Assembly (NCBI RefSeq): GCF_000225705.1
Contig: NZ_JH126467.1
Coordinates: 183,397 to 247,396, forward strand
Reading direction: 5' to 3'
Length of the DNA stretch: 64,000 nt
DNA from: Collinsella tanakaei YIT 12063
GTDB taxonomy: Bacteria; Actinomycetota; Coriobacteriia; Coriobacteriales; Coriobacteriaceae
Positions 1 to 7,660 of the stretch are shown in pieces. A model generated the notes under the pieces. That model was given only the letters and a program-made list of their open reading frames with translations. It made no database searches and was not told the DNA's origin. Each line of letters starts with the position of its first letter. The first letter of the stretch is position 1. The position numbers were made by a program, and so were the translations under genes.

Positions 1-341
1 ACCTCGACGACGTTGCGGCAGGCGAGGAGCCTGGCGAGCCACTCGGCGTCGCGCCGGTCGTTCTTGCGCCCGCGGTCGGCGGCCGGCCGGTGCATCTTGG
101 AGACGGCGCCTACGGCGCAGTCGACGCCGAGCGCCCTCAGGGCGCGGCAGAGGTGGAAGCCGGTCGGGCCGCTCTCGTACACCGCCTTGGGCGACTCGAA
201 CCCCAGTGCCCACTCGGCGACCGACGCGGGGTCGTATCCGAACCTTGCGCGGGACACCTCGCCGGTCATGGGGTCGAAGGCGCATGCGGAGATGCTCCTC
301 GCGTGGACGTCGAGACCGATGGCTGTGACATAATTGGACAT
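1..341 (-). CDS. IS110-family transposase, N-terminal part (cut by window edge)
   Basis: The reverse strand reads from an ATG at 341 to the window edge without a stop (113 residues). It has the N-terminal DEDD/RuvC-like features of IS110 transposases: GLDVH near residue 9 with the first catalytic Asp, then YESGPTGFHL, and KNDRRDAEWLARLL near the end. IS110 enzymes recombine a circular element using a RuvC-like domain and a C-terminal serine-containing domain; the latter lies outside the window. It is transcribed away from the PTS gene. The long non-coding stretch upstream of its start (342 to about 560) is typical of the IS110 group. Family is confident; intactness cannot be judged. Confidence 0.88.
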   Translation of the reverse strand, partial: MSNYVTAIGLDVHARSISACAFDPMTGEVSRARFGYDPASVAEWALGFESPKAVYESGPTGFHLCRALRALGVDCAVGAVSKMHRPAADRGRKNDRRDAEWLARLLACRNVVE

Positions 342-560
342 GGCGGGCCCCTCTCCGTCGCATGTGGCGCGCGGCCACGGTTGGCGCTACGACCATTGTC
401 GCCCGACCCACGATAGAGCTGCAAGGGGAGGGGCTCCCAATGTTCAACTCATATCGTCTCGTTTCCGCCTCATCTGGCGATGCAAGGAGGCGGTCATCCG
501 CGTTTGTTGGATGATTGCTGGGTATTGTGGCCAGTTTTGCGTCTTGCTTGGGTAATATGT
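342..560 (-). ncRNA. candidate IS110 left-end non-coding region / bridge RNA
   Basis: In the IS110 group the non-coding end upstream of the transposase encodes a structured bridge RNA that guides donor and target DNA. Read on the minus strand, this stretch holds three clear hairpins: arms 487-493 and 465-471 (7 bp, 15-nt loop), 434-438 with 426-430, and 374-378 with 364-378 (5-bp GTGGC/GCCAC stem). The layout of hairpins with one roomy loop just 5' of the transposase fits a bridge RNA. The outer element boundary and RNA ends are not defined here, and the promoter of the downstream PTS gene must also lie near the right side. Confidence 0.45.
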
Positions 561-617
561 AGCTACTGGCGAGGCGGGCGGTAGGCCTTTGTCTCATTAC
601 CCTGCAGGAGGCTGCAT

Positions 618-1178
618 ATGATTCTTGTGGACAAGATCAAGAAGAGCCTGGGATTCTCTTCCGAGACGGTGGAGCATCCCAGTGCTACGTTCGCAACCAG
701 GCCGGATTCCATCTACGCCCCCATCTCGGGCGTTCTGGTAGAGCTTTCGGAGATTGACGACGATTCCATCTCATCCGGTTTGTTTGGCCGCGGCTACGGC
801 ATCGTCCCCGTTGGCAACGTCATCTACGCCCCCGCTAACGGCCGCATCGCCGCCACCACCGTCAGCAACCACTCTATCGGTCTGCGCACCGATAACGGCA
901 TCGAGCTTATCATTCACGTTGGTATCGACACCGTCAAGATGGAGGGCAAGGGCTTCAACCGCCTGGTTGAGTCCGAGCAAGAGGTCAAAGCCGGCCAGCC
1001 CATTCTGGTTTTCGATGACGACGCTATCAAGGCCGCGGGCTACGATGACGTGGTTACGGTTATCGTCACCAGCCCGTCGCTGCTTGATAAGGTGAAGCTC
1101 GTCGGCCAGTCCAACACGCTGTTCGCCGATCATCCGTTGGTCAAGATCGGTGACCCGCTCGTGGTCGTCAAGGCCTAA
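618..1178 (+). CDS. PTS glucose-type EIIA domain protein
   Basis: This 186-residue protein is a stand-alone glucose-family EIIA (Crr-like) phosphocarrier. It would accept phosphate from HPr and pass it to an EIIB domain, and such proteins often have regulatory roles. The sequence shows APISGVL near residue 34, the paired histidines H85 (NHSIGL) and H100 (IIHVGID, expected phosphorylation site), and a GDPLVVV end. Start ATG 618 follows AGGAGG at 606-611. No EIIB or EIIC gene is adjacent, so its permease partner must be encoded elsewhere. A factor-independent terminator follows at 1225-1263. Confidence 0.93.
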   Translation: MILVDKIKKSLGFSSETVEHPSATFATRPDSIYAPISGVLVELSEIDDDSISSGLFGRGYGIVPVGNVIYAPANGRIAATTVSNHSIGLRTDNGIELIIHVGIDTVKMEGKGFNRLVESEQEVKAGQPILVFDDDAIKAAGYDDVVTVIVTSPSLLDKVKLVGQSNTLFADHPLVKIGDPLVVVKA

Positions 1179-1224
1179 CGGCGTGCGTGGAGTCCAAGGG
1201 CTTCTCGTTCATTCATATCGATTG

Positions 1225-1263
1225 GGAGCGCCCCTGCCTTACGGGTACGGCGGCGCTCCTTTT
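1225..1263 (+). terminator. intrinsic terminator after EIIA gene
   Basis: GGAGCGCC (1225-1232) pairs with GGCGCTCC (1252-1259), followed by TTTT. It separates the EIIA gene from the NA37 gene. Confidence 0.8.
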
Positions 1264-1292
1264 ATGCGTATCAACGGGTAGTTAGAGGTTAC

Positions 1293-2297
1293 ATGAAAGT
1301 CAATCACGCCATCTTGCATATTCTCGATTTCGAGTCGGCCGTAAACGTCATGTCGCAGCGCGAGCTCGACCTGGACACGCGGGCGGTGAGGTCCTTTGTC
1401 ACCTCACACCTGCGTCGCGCCCGTACTTCCGGTGATAACAAACGCGGGGCGTTCGCCGAGAACAGCGCCTTTGCCGGTGAGCTTAAGAGCTTCTTCTTTG
1501 GCGAGCGCGACTTCATCGATTTGTCCCAGCAGATCGCGGAATTTGTCTCCGGTGAGCTTGCAAAGGCGGAGAAGGTTGAGTCGACCGATGTCTTTGTGGC
1601 GGATTTTGAGGACGATGACGACGTCCGCTGGTTCGCCGTCATGCTTATGAACAGCCGCATGGCGTTTATGCACGAGGTAGCGCGCGAGGGCGGCGAGGTT
1701 CGCAACGATATCGCCCGTCATTACGCGATTCTGCCCAGCCCTTCGCAAAAGGTGGCATCGTTCGCGTTGGTTCGCGCCAGCACCATGGACGTTTATTTCC
1801 AGGACAAGAAGCGCAAGATCGCCGGCGAAGATACCTTCTTGATTCCCGACGGCCTGCTGCAGTGCGGGACAGGGGTTTCCGGCAAAGAGGTTATCGATGC
1901 CGTGACGCGCGTGGTGGAGCAGGTGGCGGAAGAGCATGGCGCCAATACCGCGGTGGCCCTCGCCAAAGCGAAGGCTGCTGTTGCCGAGGCAGTGGAAGAG
2001 GACGAGGAGCTTCCGCCGTGGGATATTGTGGACGAGGCGTTTGAGGATGAGCCCGTTATGCGCGACGCCATCAAGGCGAGCCTAAAGGAGGAGCGCCTGC
2101 CCGAGCGCGTTCCGGTGGAGCGCGCGCAGGTTGAACGCGCGGCGGTCCGCAACCATAAGATCCGTACCGACACCGGCATAGAGATCAGCTTTCCTGCGGA
2201 AATGGTCGACAATCCGGATTACATTGAGTTTGTGAACGAGCCCAATGGACTAATCTCCATTTCTCTGCGCAATATCGGCAGTTTCGAGAACCGATAG
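1293..2297 (+). CDS. nucleoid-associated protein, NA37/YejK family
   Basis: This 334-residue protein matches the 37-kDa nucleoid-associated family: N-terminal MKVNHAILHILDFES, a central ADFEDDDDVRWFAVMLMNSRMAF segment, an acidic linker near residues 225-255, and a C-terminal IRTDTGIEISFPAEMVDNPDYIEFV block. Family members bind DNA or the nucleoid; the precise role is poorly defined. ATG 1293 has a modest AGAGG ribosome site at 1284. It is followed after 33 bases by the SRAP gene, perhaps co-transcribed. Confidence 0.85.
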   Translation: MKVNHAILHILDFESAVNVMSQRELDLDTRAVRSFVTSHLRRARTSGDNKRGAFAENSAFAGELKSFFFGERDFIDLSQQIAEFVSGELAKAEKVESTDVFVADFEDDDDVRWFAVMLMNSRMAFMHEVAREGGEVRNDIARHYAILPSPSQKVASFALVRASTMDVYFQDKKRKIAGEDTFLIPDGLLQCGTGVSGKEVIDAVTRVVEQVAEEHGANTAVALAKAKAAVAEAVEEDEELPPWDIVDEAFEDEPVMRDAIKASLKEERLPERVPVERAQVERAAVRNHKIRTDTGIEISFPAEMVDNPDYIEFVNEPNGLISISLRNIGSFENR

Positions 2298-2330
2298 GCG
2301 TTTGACTCGGCGATGGGGGAGGGAGGCTCT

Positions 2331-2951
2331 ATGTGTGTTCGCATGTGCCCTTTAAGCTTTGAGGAGGCTCAGGATGCGCTCGAGGCCCGTAAGCAAACGG
2401 GCAGGGCGAGGGTGAAGCGCGCGGACGAATTCGATGCCGATTTCGATGCGTATCCCGGCGCTCGCGTTCCCGCCTATGTGCCTGGTCCAGACGGCAATCT
2501 TGTCACCGTGGCCCTTACGTGGGGTTTTTCGCTTGAGGGTAAGAAGGGATCCGTCTACAACACGCGCATAGAGTCCGCTTTAGAACAACTTCGCCAAGGG
2601 AGGCGCGGCATGTGGGCCAACGCGATAGCTCGTGGGCGATGCCTGGTTCCCGTTTGGGCATTTTGCGAGGGACACCGCACAGAAACCGAATTGAGCGAGA
2701 AGACGGGAAAGCCCGTTCGCCGTCAGTACAGGTTTAGGCTGCAGCATGCCGGCGCATTTTTGCTAGCCGGCGTTCAGCAAGAAGGCCAGCTATCCATCGT
2801 TACTACCCAGCCCAATGCAGCCGTCTCTCCCGTGCACGATCGTATGCCGTTGGTGCTTGGGGCGGGGGAGTCGAGCATCTGGTTGGGTGCAGATTTTGCA
2901 ACGCTGGCGGACAGGTCGGCGATTCAACTTACTGCAATTTCCGAACACTGA
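2331..2951 (+). CDS. SRAP / YedK-type DNA-protein crosslink (abasic-site) protein
   Basis: A 206-residue SRAP (YedK/HMCES) protein. These proteins bind abasic sites in single-stranded DNA through the amino-terminal Cys2 and form a protective crosslink. Start 2331 is chosen because Cys must follow the initiator Met and GGGAGG lies 5 bases upstream; the ATG at 2313 would bury the Cys. Expected elements are present: YNTRIES (NxRxE), GRCLVPVWAFCEGH with the catalytic Glu, and SPVHDRMP with the His. Oddities: the usual MCGR is MCVR and the usual FYEW is FCEG, so it is a divergent member. Confidence 0.85.
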   Translation: MCVRMCPLSFEEAQDALEARKQTGRARVKRADEFDADFDAYPGARVPAYVPGPDGNLVTVALTWGFSLEGKKGSVYNTRIESALEQLRQGRRGMWANAIARGRCLVPVWAFCEGHRTETELSEKTGKPVRRQYRFRLQHAGAFLLAGVQQEGQLSIVTTQPNAAVSPVHDRMPLVLGAGESSIWLGADFATLADRSAIQLTAISEH

Positions 2952-2970
2952 TGAGTGCGTGGAGGTTTAC

Positions 2971-3174
2971 GTGAACGATAGGGCAAGGGAATCTAAAGGC
3001 GGCAATCTGTGGGTAATTGCTTTTGACAAGGAGACCGGTGAGTGCGTCGACTTTGTTAGTTGCCCCAAGGGTCAGGTTCCCGCGCACACGATGATCTTCG
3101 AAATGAAGGGCTATCGCGTGGAGGTTCTTGACGGCGATGAGCTTGATAAAAGAATCTCCCAGGGGCTCAGGTGA
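2971..3174 (+). CDS. small hypothetical protein
   Basis: This 67-residue protein starts at a GTG with GGAGG at 2961-2965, 19 bases after the SRAP stop. It is hydrophilic with a core reading NLWVIAFDKETGECVDFVSC, a beta-hairpin-like pattern, and a later EMKGYRVEVLDGDELDKRI. No family is recognised. Position suggests co-transcription with the SRAP gene. A GTG start means boundaries are less certain. Confidence 0.55.
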   Translation: MNDRARESKGGNLWVIAFDKETGECVDFVSCPKGQVPAHTMIFEMKGYRVEVLDGDELDKRISQGLR

Positions 3175-3231
3175 CTTAGCGAGGGTTCGTGGAGTCCTCC
3201 GTGCACGGCAAGTGACAAGGGCTAACGAAAA

Positions 3232-3300
3232 GCCCCTCCGCTTGCCTGCGGGATGCTTCGCGAAGCGCGCATCCTAACAGTAAACGGAGGGGCACCTTTT
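3232..3300. terminator. nested bidirectional terminator between convergent genes
   Basis: AAAA then GCCCCTCCG (3232-3240) pairs with CGGAGGGGC (3285-3293), followed by ACCTTTT. Inside sits a second hairpin, GGATGC (3251-3256) with GCATCC (3269-3274), around the palindrome GCTTCGCGAAGC. It lies between the small + strand gene and dapH on the minus strand and can serve both. Confidence 0.75.
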
Positions 3301-3312
3301 GCGTGTTTGTCC

Positions 3313-4029
3313 TTACAGTTGACGCAGGCCCTCTTCCAGGCCTGTCTTGCTATCGGTCTTTTCATCGCGTTGTTTAATCACGCGAGCGGGAACGCCGGCG
3401 ACAACGGTGTTATCGGGAACGTCCTCGACAACGACAGCGCCCGCTGCGACAACCGCGCCTCTGCCAACGTGGACGCCTTCGAGCACCACGGCGTTGGCGC
3501 CGATCATGACGCCGTCCTCGATAATCACGGGTGTGGCGCTTGCCGGCTCGACTACGCCCGCGAGCACGGTGCCTGCGCCAATGTGGCAGTTCTTGCCCAC
3601 CGTGGCGCGGCCGCCCAGGATGGCGCCCATGTCGATCATGGTTCCCTCGCCGATGACAGCGCCGATGTTAATGACGGCGCCCATCATGATGACGGCGTTG
3701 TCGCCGATGGAGACGCGATCGCGAATGATCGCGCCGGGCTCGATGCGCGCGTTGACGCCCTTGGTGTCGAGCAGGGGCACGGCGGAGTTGCGGCAGTCGT
3801 TCTCGACCTCGTAGTAATCGATGGAGTCGGCGCTGTCCTGCAGGATGCCGGACAGCTCGCCCCAGTCACCGAAGATGATCTTGCCCTTGCGGCCACCGAA
3901 GACATGCGCGCCCTTCCAGTCAATTCGCTGACCGGGCTTTTCGCGAACATACAGCTTCACCGGCGTCTTCTTCTCCGCGCAGCGGATGAAATCGATGATT
4001 TCTTGGGCGTTCATCTGGGTGTTGTCCAT
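3313..4029 (-). CDS. dapH: tetrahydrodipicolinate N-acetyltransferase
   Basis: DapH N-acetylates tetrahydrodipicolinate in the acetylase branch of the lysine/diaminopimelate pathway. The 238-residue protein has an N-terminal helical part ([23 protein letters not shown]) and a left-handed beta-helix of hexapeptide repeats, visible as [29 protein letters not shown] and later turns, ending [14 protein letters not shown] 4029 is preferred over an upstream in-frame ATG because it matches the family N-terminus and has GAGAGGA upstream. It is the last gene of lysA-dapA-dapB-dapH, 101 bases after dapB. Confidence 0.95.
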   Translation of the reverse strand: MDNTQMNAQEIIDFIRCAEKKTPVKLYVREKPGQRIDWKGAHVFGGRKGKIIFGDWGELSGILQDSADSIDYYEVENDCRNSAVPLLDTKGVNARIEPGAIIRDRVSIGDNAVIMMGAVINIGAVIGEGTMIDMGAILGGRATVGKNCHIGAGTVLAGVVEPASATPVIIEDGVMIGANAVVLEGVHVGRGAVVAAGAVVVEDVPDNTVVAGVPARVIKQRDEKTDSKTGLEEGLRQL

Positions 4030-4130
4030 GGTGTTCCTCTCTTTGCAAGAATCTGTACTGGTTTGAGTGCCTGGTTGATGGCGTCCCCTGCAGGTTGGTT
4101 TGGTCTGCGGAGGGGAAATCTGCCGCAAAA

Positions 4131-4880
4131 TCAGTCGAACATGACCTGATCAAAGGTGTAGAAGCCGGGCTGACGCGTCGCCATCTTGAGCGCTGCGGCA
4201 AGTGCGCCGTTGACAAATATCTGGCGGCTGCCGGCACGGTGCGTAAGCGTGACCTCTTCGTCCGGGCCAAAGAAGGAGACCGTGTGCACGCCCGCCACGG
4301 TGCCGCCGCGAAGAGAGTGCATGCCGATCTCGTGCGGGTCGCGCGCACCGCACATACCGGAGCGGCCAAACACGGGGGAATACTCCCCGCGGCCGGCGGC
4401 TGCCTGGGCATCCATAACGGCATCGAGCAGTAGATTCGCCGTTCCGCTGGGCGCATCGACCTTTTGGTTGTGATGCGTCTCACAGATCTCCACGTCAAAG
4501 CCGGGGAGCTCGCGGGCCGCTTGGGCCGTGAGGTGGCGCAGGGCCGCAACGCCTATGGAGTAGTTGCCCGAGTGCAGGACGGCGACGTCGTTGCCCAGCA
4601 CGCGCAGGCGCTCCATCTCGTCCACGGAATAGCCGGTTGTGCCGCTAACCAGGGCGCATTCGCATCGCTTCACGTAGGCCTCGACCGCGGGCAGGGTCGC
4701 GACGTTTGAGAAGTCGATCAGCACGTCCGCTGCGGGCGCGGCTTGAGTCCGTTCAAGGTCGAATCCGATTTGGGCCACTACGTTAAAGACGGGGTTTTGA
4801 TCTGCGTCGCGCATGGCCTCTGCTGTCTGGCGAATGAGCGATCCCATGCGGCCGTTACCCATGATGGCGATGTTAAGCAA
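4131..4880 (-). CDS. dapB: 4-hydroxy-tetrahydrodipicolinate reductase
   Basis: DapB reduces hydroxy-tetrahydrodipicolinate to tetrahydrodipicolinate with NAD(P)H. The 249 residues begin with the dinucleotide-binding turn [13 protein letters not shown], include LIDFSN and SGTTG, and carry the family signature [15 protein letters not shown] with the catalytic His-His and Lys. The start overlaps the dapA stop by 8 bases, indicating translational coupling within the riboswitch-led lysine operon. Confidence 0.96.
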   Translation of the reverse strand: MLNIAIMGNGRMGSLIRQTAEAMRDADQNPVFNVVAQIGFDLERTQAAPAADVLIDFSNVATLPAVEAYVKRCECALVSGTTGYSVDEMERLRVLGNDVAVLHSGNYSIGVAALRHLTAQAARELPGFDVEICETHHNQKVDAPSGTANLLLDAVMDAQAAAGRGEYSPVFGRSGMCGARDPHEIGMHSLRGGTVAGVHTVSFFGPDEEVTLTHRAGSRQIFVNGALAAALKMATRQPGFYTFDQVMFD

Positions 4881-5763
4881 CTAGACCAGCCTCCTTCAAG
4901 GCGGAACGCAGCGCCTGGGCGGCGCCGTTTGACATGGCGGTAAGCGGCAGGCGGTAATTCGCCTCGATCATTCCCATCTGTGCCAGGGCCTCTTTGACGG
5001 GAATGGGATTCACCTCGCTAAACAGCCCGTGGATAAGGGGGAGCGCGGCGAGCTGCAGGCTGCGTGCGGTCTCAACGTCGCCGTCCAGGAAGGCCGCGCA
5101 CATGTGGTGCACCTCGCGCGGCTGAAGGTTTGCCCATACGGATATGGTGCCGCTTGCACCAAGCGACATCAGCGGTACGGTGAGCGCATCCTCGCCCGAA
5201 TACATGCGGAAGCCATCGTTGATAAAGCACGCGGCGTCGGCGGCGAATCCCACGTTGCCGGAAGCCTCCTTGAGGCCCATGACGTTAGGGTGCACGGCGA
5301 GGCGCTCGATGTTGCGCAGCGAGATGGAGCAGCCGGTGCGGCCGGGGATGTTGTAGAGGATGCAGGGGATGTCCACCGCGTCGGCGACTTCTTTGAGGTG
5401 CTGGTAGATGCCTTCCTCGTTGCTTTTGTTGTAGTAGGGGGTGATGATGAGCAGGCCGTCTGCTCCCAGTTCTTGGTAGGCCAGGCTCTTCTCCACCATG
5501 GTTTGCGTGCAGTTGGAACCTGATCCGGCGATTACGGGGATGCGGCCCCCAACCTGCTTGACCACGGCCTGGACCACGGCGTTGTCCTCTTCATGCGTCA
5601 TGGTGGACGATTCGCCCGTTGTACCCAGGATCAATAAGCCGTCCGTATGGTTCTGCAGGTGGAAGTCCACCAGGTGAGACAGGGCTTCGAAGTCGATTGA
5701 GCCATCGCTCGCAAACGGCGTCACAAGCGCGACGATCGATCCCGTGAGTTCGCGTGCATCCAT
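4873..5763 (-). CDS. dapA: 4-hydroxy-tetrahydrodipicolinate synthase
   Basis: DapA condenses pyruvate with aspartate semialdehyde, the first committed lysine step. The 296-residue TIM-barrel protein shows GTTGESSTMTHEE (residues 47-59), Tyr137 in LYNIPGRTG and the Schiff-base Lys165 in GLKEASGN. Start ATG 5763 comes two bases after the lysA stop, so the two are coupled; an upstream in-frame start would overlap lysA and lacks family similarity. AAAGGA lies inside the end of lysA. Confidence 0.96.
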   Translation of the reverse strand: MDARELTGSIVALVTPFASDGSIDFEALSHLVDFHLQNHTDGLLILGTTGESSTMTHEEDNAVVQAVVKQVGGRIPVIAGSGSNCTQTMVEKSLAYQELGADGLLIITPYYNKSNEEGIYQHLKEVADAVDIPCILYNIPGRTGCSISLRNIERLAVHPNVMGLKEASGNVGFAADAACFINDGFRMYSGEDALTVPLMSLGASGTISVWANLQPREVHHMCAAFLDGDVETARSLQLAALPLIHGLFSEVNPIPVKEALAQMGMIEANYRLPLTAMSNGAAQALRSALKEAGLVA

Positions 5764-5765
5764 GG

Positions 5766-7130
5766 TTACTCGTCCTTTCCGCCGCAATCGCGGCAAGCGT
5801 TGATCAGGGCGCGTCCTTCTGGCAAAACGTCCAGGGTCGCAAAGTAGTCATCCGGCCGTTCGGCGCGTCGAATGAGTTCGTCGGTGCCATCGGAGCGCAG
5901 CAGCACCTCGGCGGAGCGCAGGCGTCCGTTGTAGTTGTAGCCCATAGAGTGTCCGTGGGCACCGGTGTCGTGAATCACCAGCAGGTCACCTATGTCTATA
6001 TGGGGCATGGCGCGGTCGACGGCGAACTTGTCGTTGTTCTCGCACAGGTTGCCCACAATGTCGTAGACGGCGTCTGCGGAGGCGTGCGTCTTGTCCGGAC
6101 CACCTGGCTGGCCCACTACGGTGACGTGGTGATAGGCGCCGTACATAGCCGGGCGAATGAGGTTGCATGCGTTGGCATCTACGCCAACGTAGTGCTTGTA
6201 GATGTCCTTGGTGTGGATGGCGCGCGTGACCAAGCAGCCATAGGGGCCCATCACAAAGCGGCCCATCTCAGCAAAGACGGCTACATCGTCCATGCCCGCT
6301 GGAACCAAGATCTCCTCATAGGCGCGGCGAACGCCCTCGCCGATGGCGCGGATGTCGTTTGCCTGCTGTTCGGGACGATAGGGGATGCCCACGCCGCCGG
6401 AGAGGTTGATAAAGCCAACGCGGCAGCCGGTCTCCTCCTGCAGTCGGCGCGCGAGGTCGAATAGAATGCGCGCGAGCGCAGGGTAGTATTCATTGGTTAC
6501 GGTGTTGCTTGCAAGAAAGGCGTGCAGGCCAAAGGTTTCGGCGCCCTTTTCCTTTAGCATGCGGTAGGCGTCGAAAAGCTGCTCCTCGGTCATGCCGTAC
6601 TTGGAGTCGCCGGGGTTATCCATGATGCCGTTTGCTAGCTGGAACAGCCCGCCTGGGTTGAAGCGGCAGCTTACGGTTTTGGGGACAGCGCCGGCCGTGC
6701 GCTCAAAGAAGTCGATGTGGGTGATATCGTCAAAATTGATGGTGGCGCCAAGCTCGCTTGCAAGCGCGAAGTCCGCTGCGGGCGTGTTGTTGGACGAGAA
6801 CATGATGTCAGATCCCGTGATGCCCAGCGAGCGGGCGATCATAAGCTCGGTATCGCTTGAACAGTCGGCGCCGCACCCGTATTCGCGCAGGATCGAGATA
6901 AGCCGCGGGTTGGGATTGGCCTTTACGGCAAAGTACTCCTTGAATCCCGGGTTCCATGCAAAGGCGTCGCGGATGGCCTCCATATTCTTGCGTATGCCCG
7001 CCTCATCATACAGATGGAAGGGGGTTGGATAGTGCTGCACTAGGCTTTCGATCTGTTCTTTTGTGGCAAAGGGCTGTTTGGCCGCATAGGCGCGGTCCAG
7101 GTCTTCTTGGTTTTGCTGATGGTCTTCCAT
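5766..7130 (-). CDS. lysA: diaminopimelate decarboxylase
   Basis: LysA converts meso-diaminopimelate to lysine using PLP. The 454-residue protein has the PLP lysine K70 in YFAVKANPNP, the glycine-rich NLSGGVGIPY and the late barrel segment MGYNYNGRLRSAEVL. The usual GLHxHIGS motif is replaced by GLHAFLASNTV, so it belongs to a divergent LysA branch; substrate preference was not tested. ATG 7130 has AGGAAGG upstream and fits the family N-terminus; the open frame extends further 5' through the riboswitch only by chance. First gene of the lysine operon. Confidence 0.9.
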   Translation of the reverse strand: MEDHQQNQEDLDRAYAAKQPFATKEQIESLVQHYPTPFHLYDEAGIRKNMEAIRDAFAWNPGFKEYFAVKANPNPRLISILREYGCGADCSSDTELMIARSLGITGSDIMFSSNNTPAADFALASELGATINFDDITHIDFFERTAGAVPKTVSCRFNPGGLFQLANGIMDNPGDSKYGMTEEQLFDAYRMLKEKGAETFGLHAFLASNTVTNEYYPALARILFDLARRLQEETGCRVGFINLSGGVGIPYRPEQQANDIRAIGEGVRRAYEEILVPAGMDDVAVFAEMGRFVMGPYGCLVTRAIHTKDIYKHYVGVDANACNLIRPAMYGAYHHVTVVGQPGGPDKTHASADAVYDIVGNLCENNDKFAVDRAMPHIDIGDLLVIHDTGAHGHSMGYNYNGRLRSAEVLLRSDGTDELIRRAERPDDYFATLDVLPEGRALINACRDCGGKDE

Positions 7131-7218
7131 CTGTGGCCTTCCTGTGCGGCACGGGGCTTGTTCGCAGTCCTCGTCCGCGCACGGGGGCATGAAATACCGC
7201 CCCGGCGACCAAGAAATC

Positions 7219-7390
7219 ACTTCGAATAGCACCCCTGCATGCTTGCAGACAGTCCCGGACGTGTTTCGCACGGGCCCACCCAAACCTCCGCGCCCGGAGG
7301 TAGGATTCGGCGGGTTTGCCTCCGCACGGGGTCGACGCCTGCCGGCTCGCCCGCGCATCTTCGCGCCCGCGCCTCTATCGAGTAGAGATA
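7219..7390 (-). promoter_or_regulatory. lysine riboswitch (L box) of lysA operon
   Basis: Reading the minus strand, this 170-nt region shows L-box landmarks in order: GATAGAGGCGCG at the 5' side, a GC-rich arm, GCCGAATCCTACC in the middle, GGGACTGTCTGCA, and GGGGTGCTATTCGA closing the P1 helix with ATCGAGTAG-side bases. Spacing and size match the lysine riboswitch class. It ends about 90 bases before the lysA ATG, leaving room for an expression platform. High lysine would lower expression of lysA-dapA-dapB-dapH. Confidence rests on motif matching by eye. Confidence 0.85.
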
Positions 7391-7660
7391 CTTTATCATG
7401 GCGAAGCGTCTATTTGGCGCAATAGTTGGTTCGTTACCGTTTTAAAACAATTCGATTCCAAAGAGCGTCCGTGCGGGCACCCGCCCCGTATAATGGCGCA
7501 ACGTTTTGCTGATGGGCCGCGCGTGGTGCGGTCTTATAAAGACGACCGCAGGTGCTATTGGTAACGGTTGTATGCGGCTGCTGCGGATTTCGCAACCGAT
7601 GTGGATTGTGCGGTCGATGCAGGCGATGGGGAAGATGCGGATCAGGAAGGGGCTTTGTAG
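7391..7660. other. divergent intergenic region between lysA leader and M20 gene
   Basis: About 270 bases that should hold promoters for both the lysine operon (leftward) and the M20 gene (rightward). It contains a 7-bp hairpin, TGCGGTC (7527-7533) with GACCGCA (7544-7550), and at 7404-7417 a minus-strand match to the first half of the repeat seen at 9041-9328. I see no further gene. Confidence 0.5.

Noticed and set aside
2313-2330. Upstream ATG for the SRAP gene
   Set aside because: It would place the catalytic Cys away from the N-terminus, and GGGAGG correctly serves ATG 2331.
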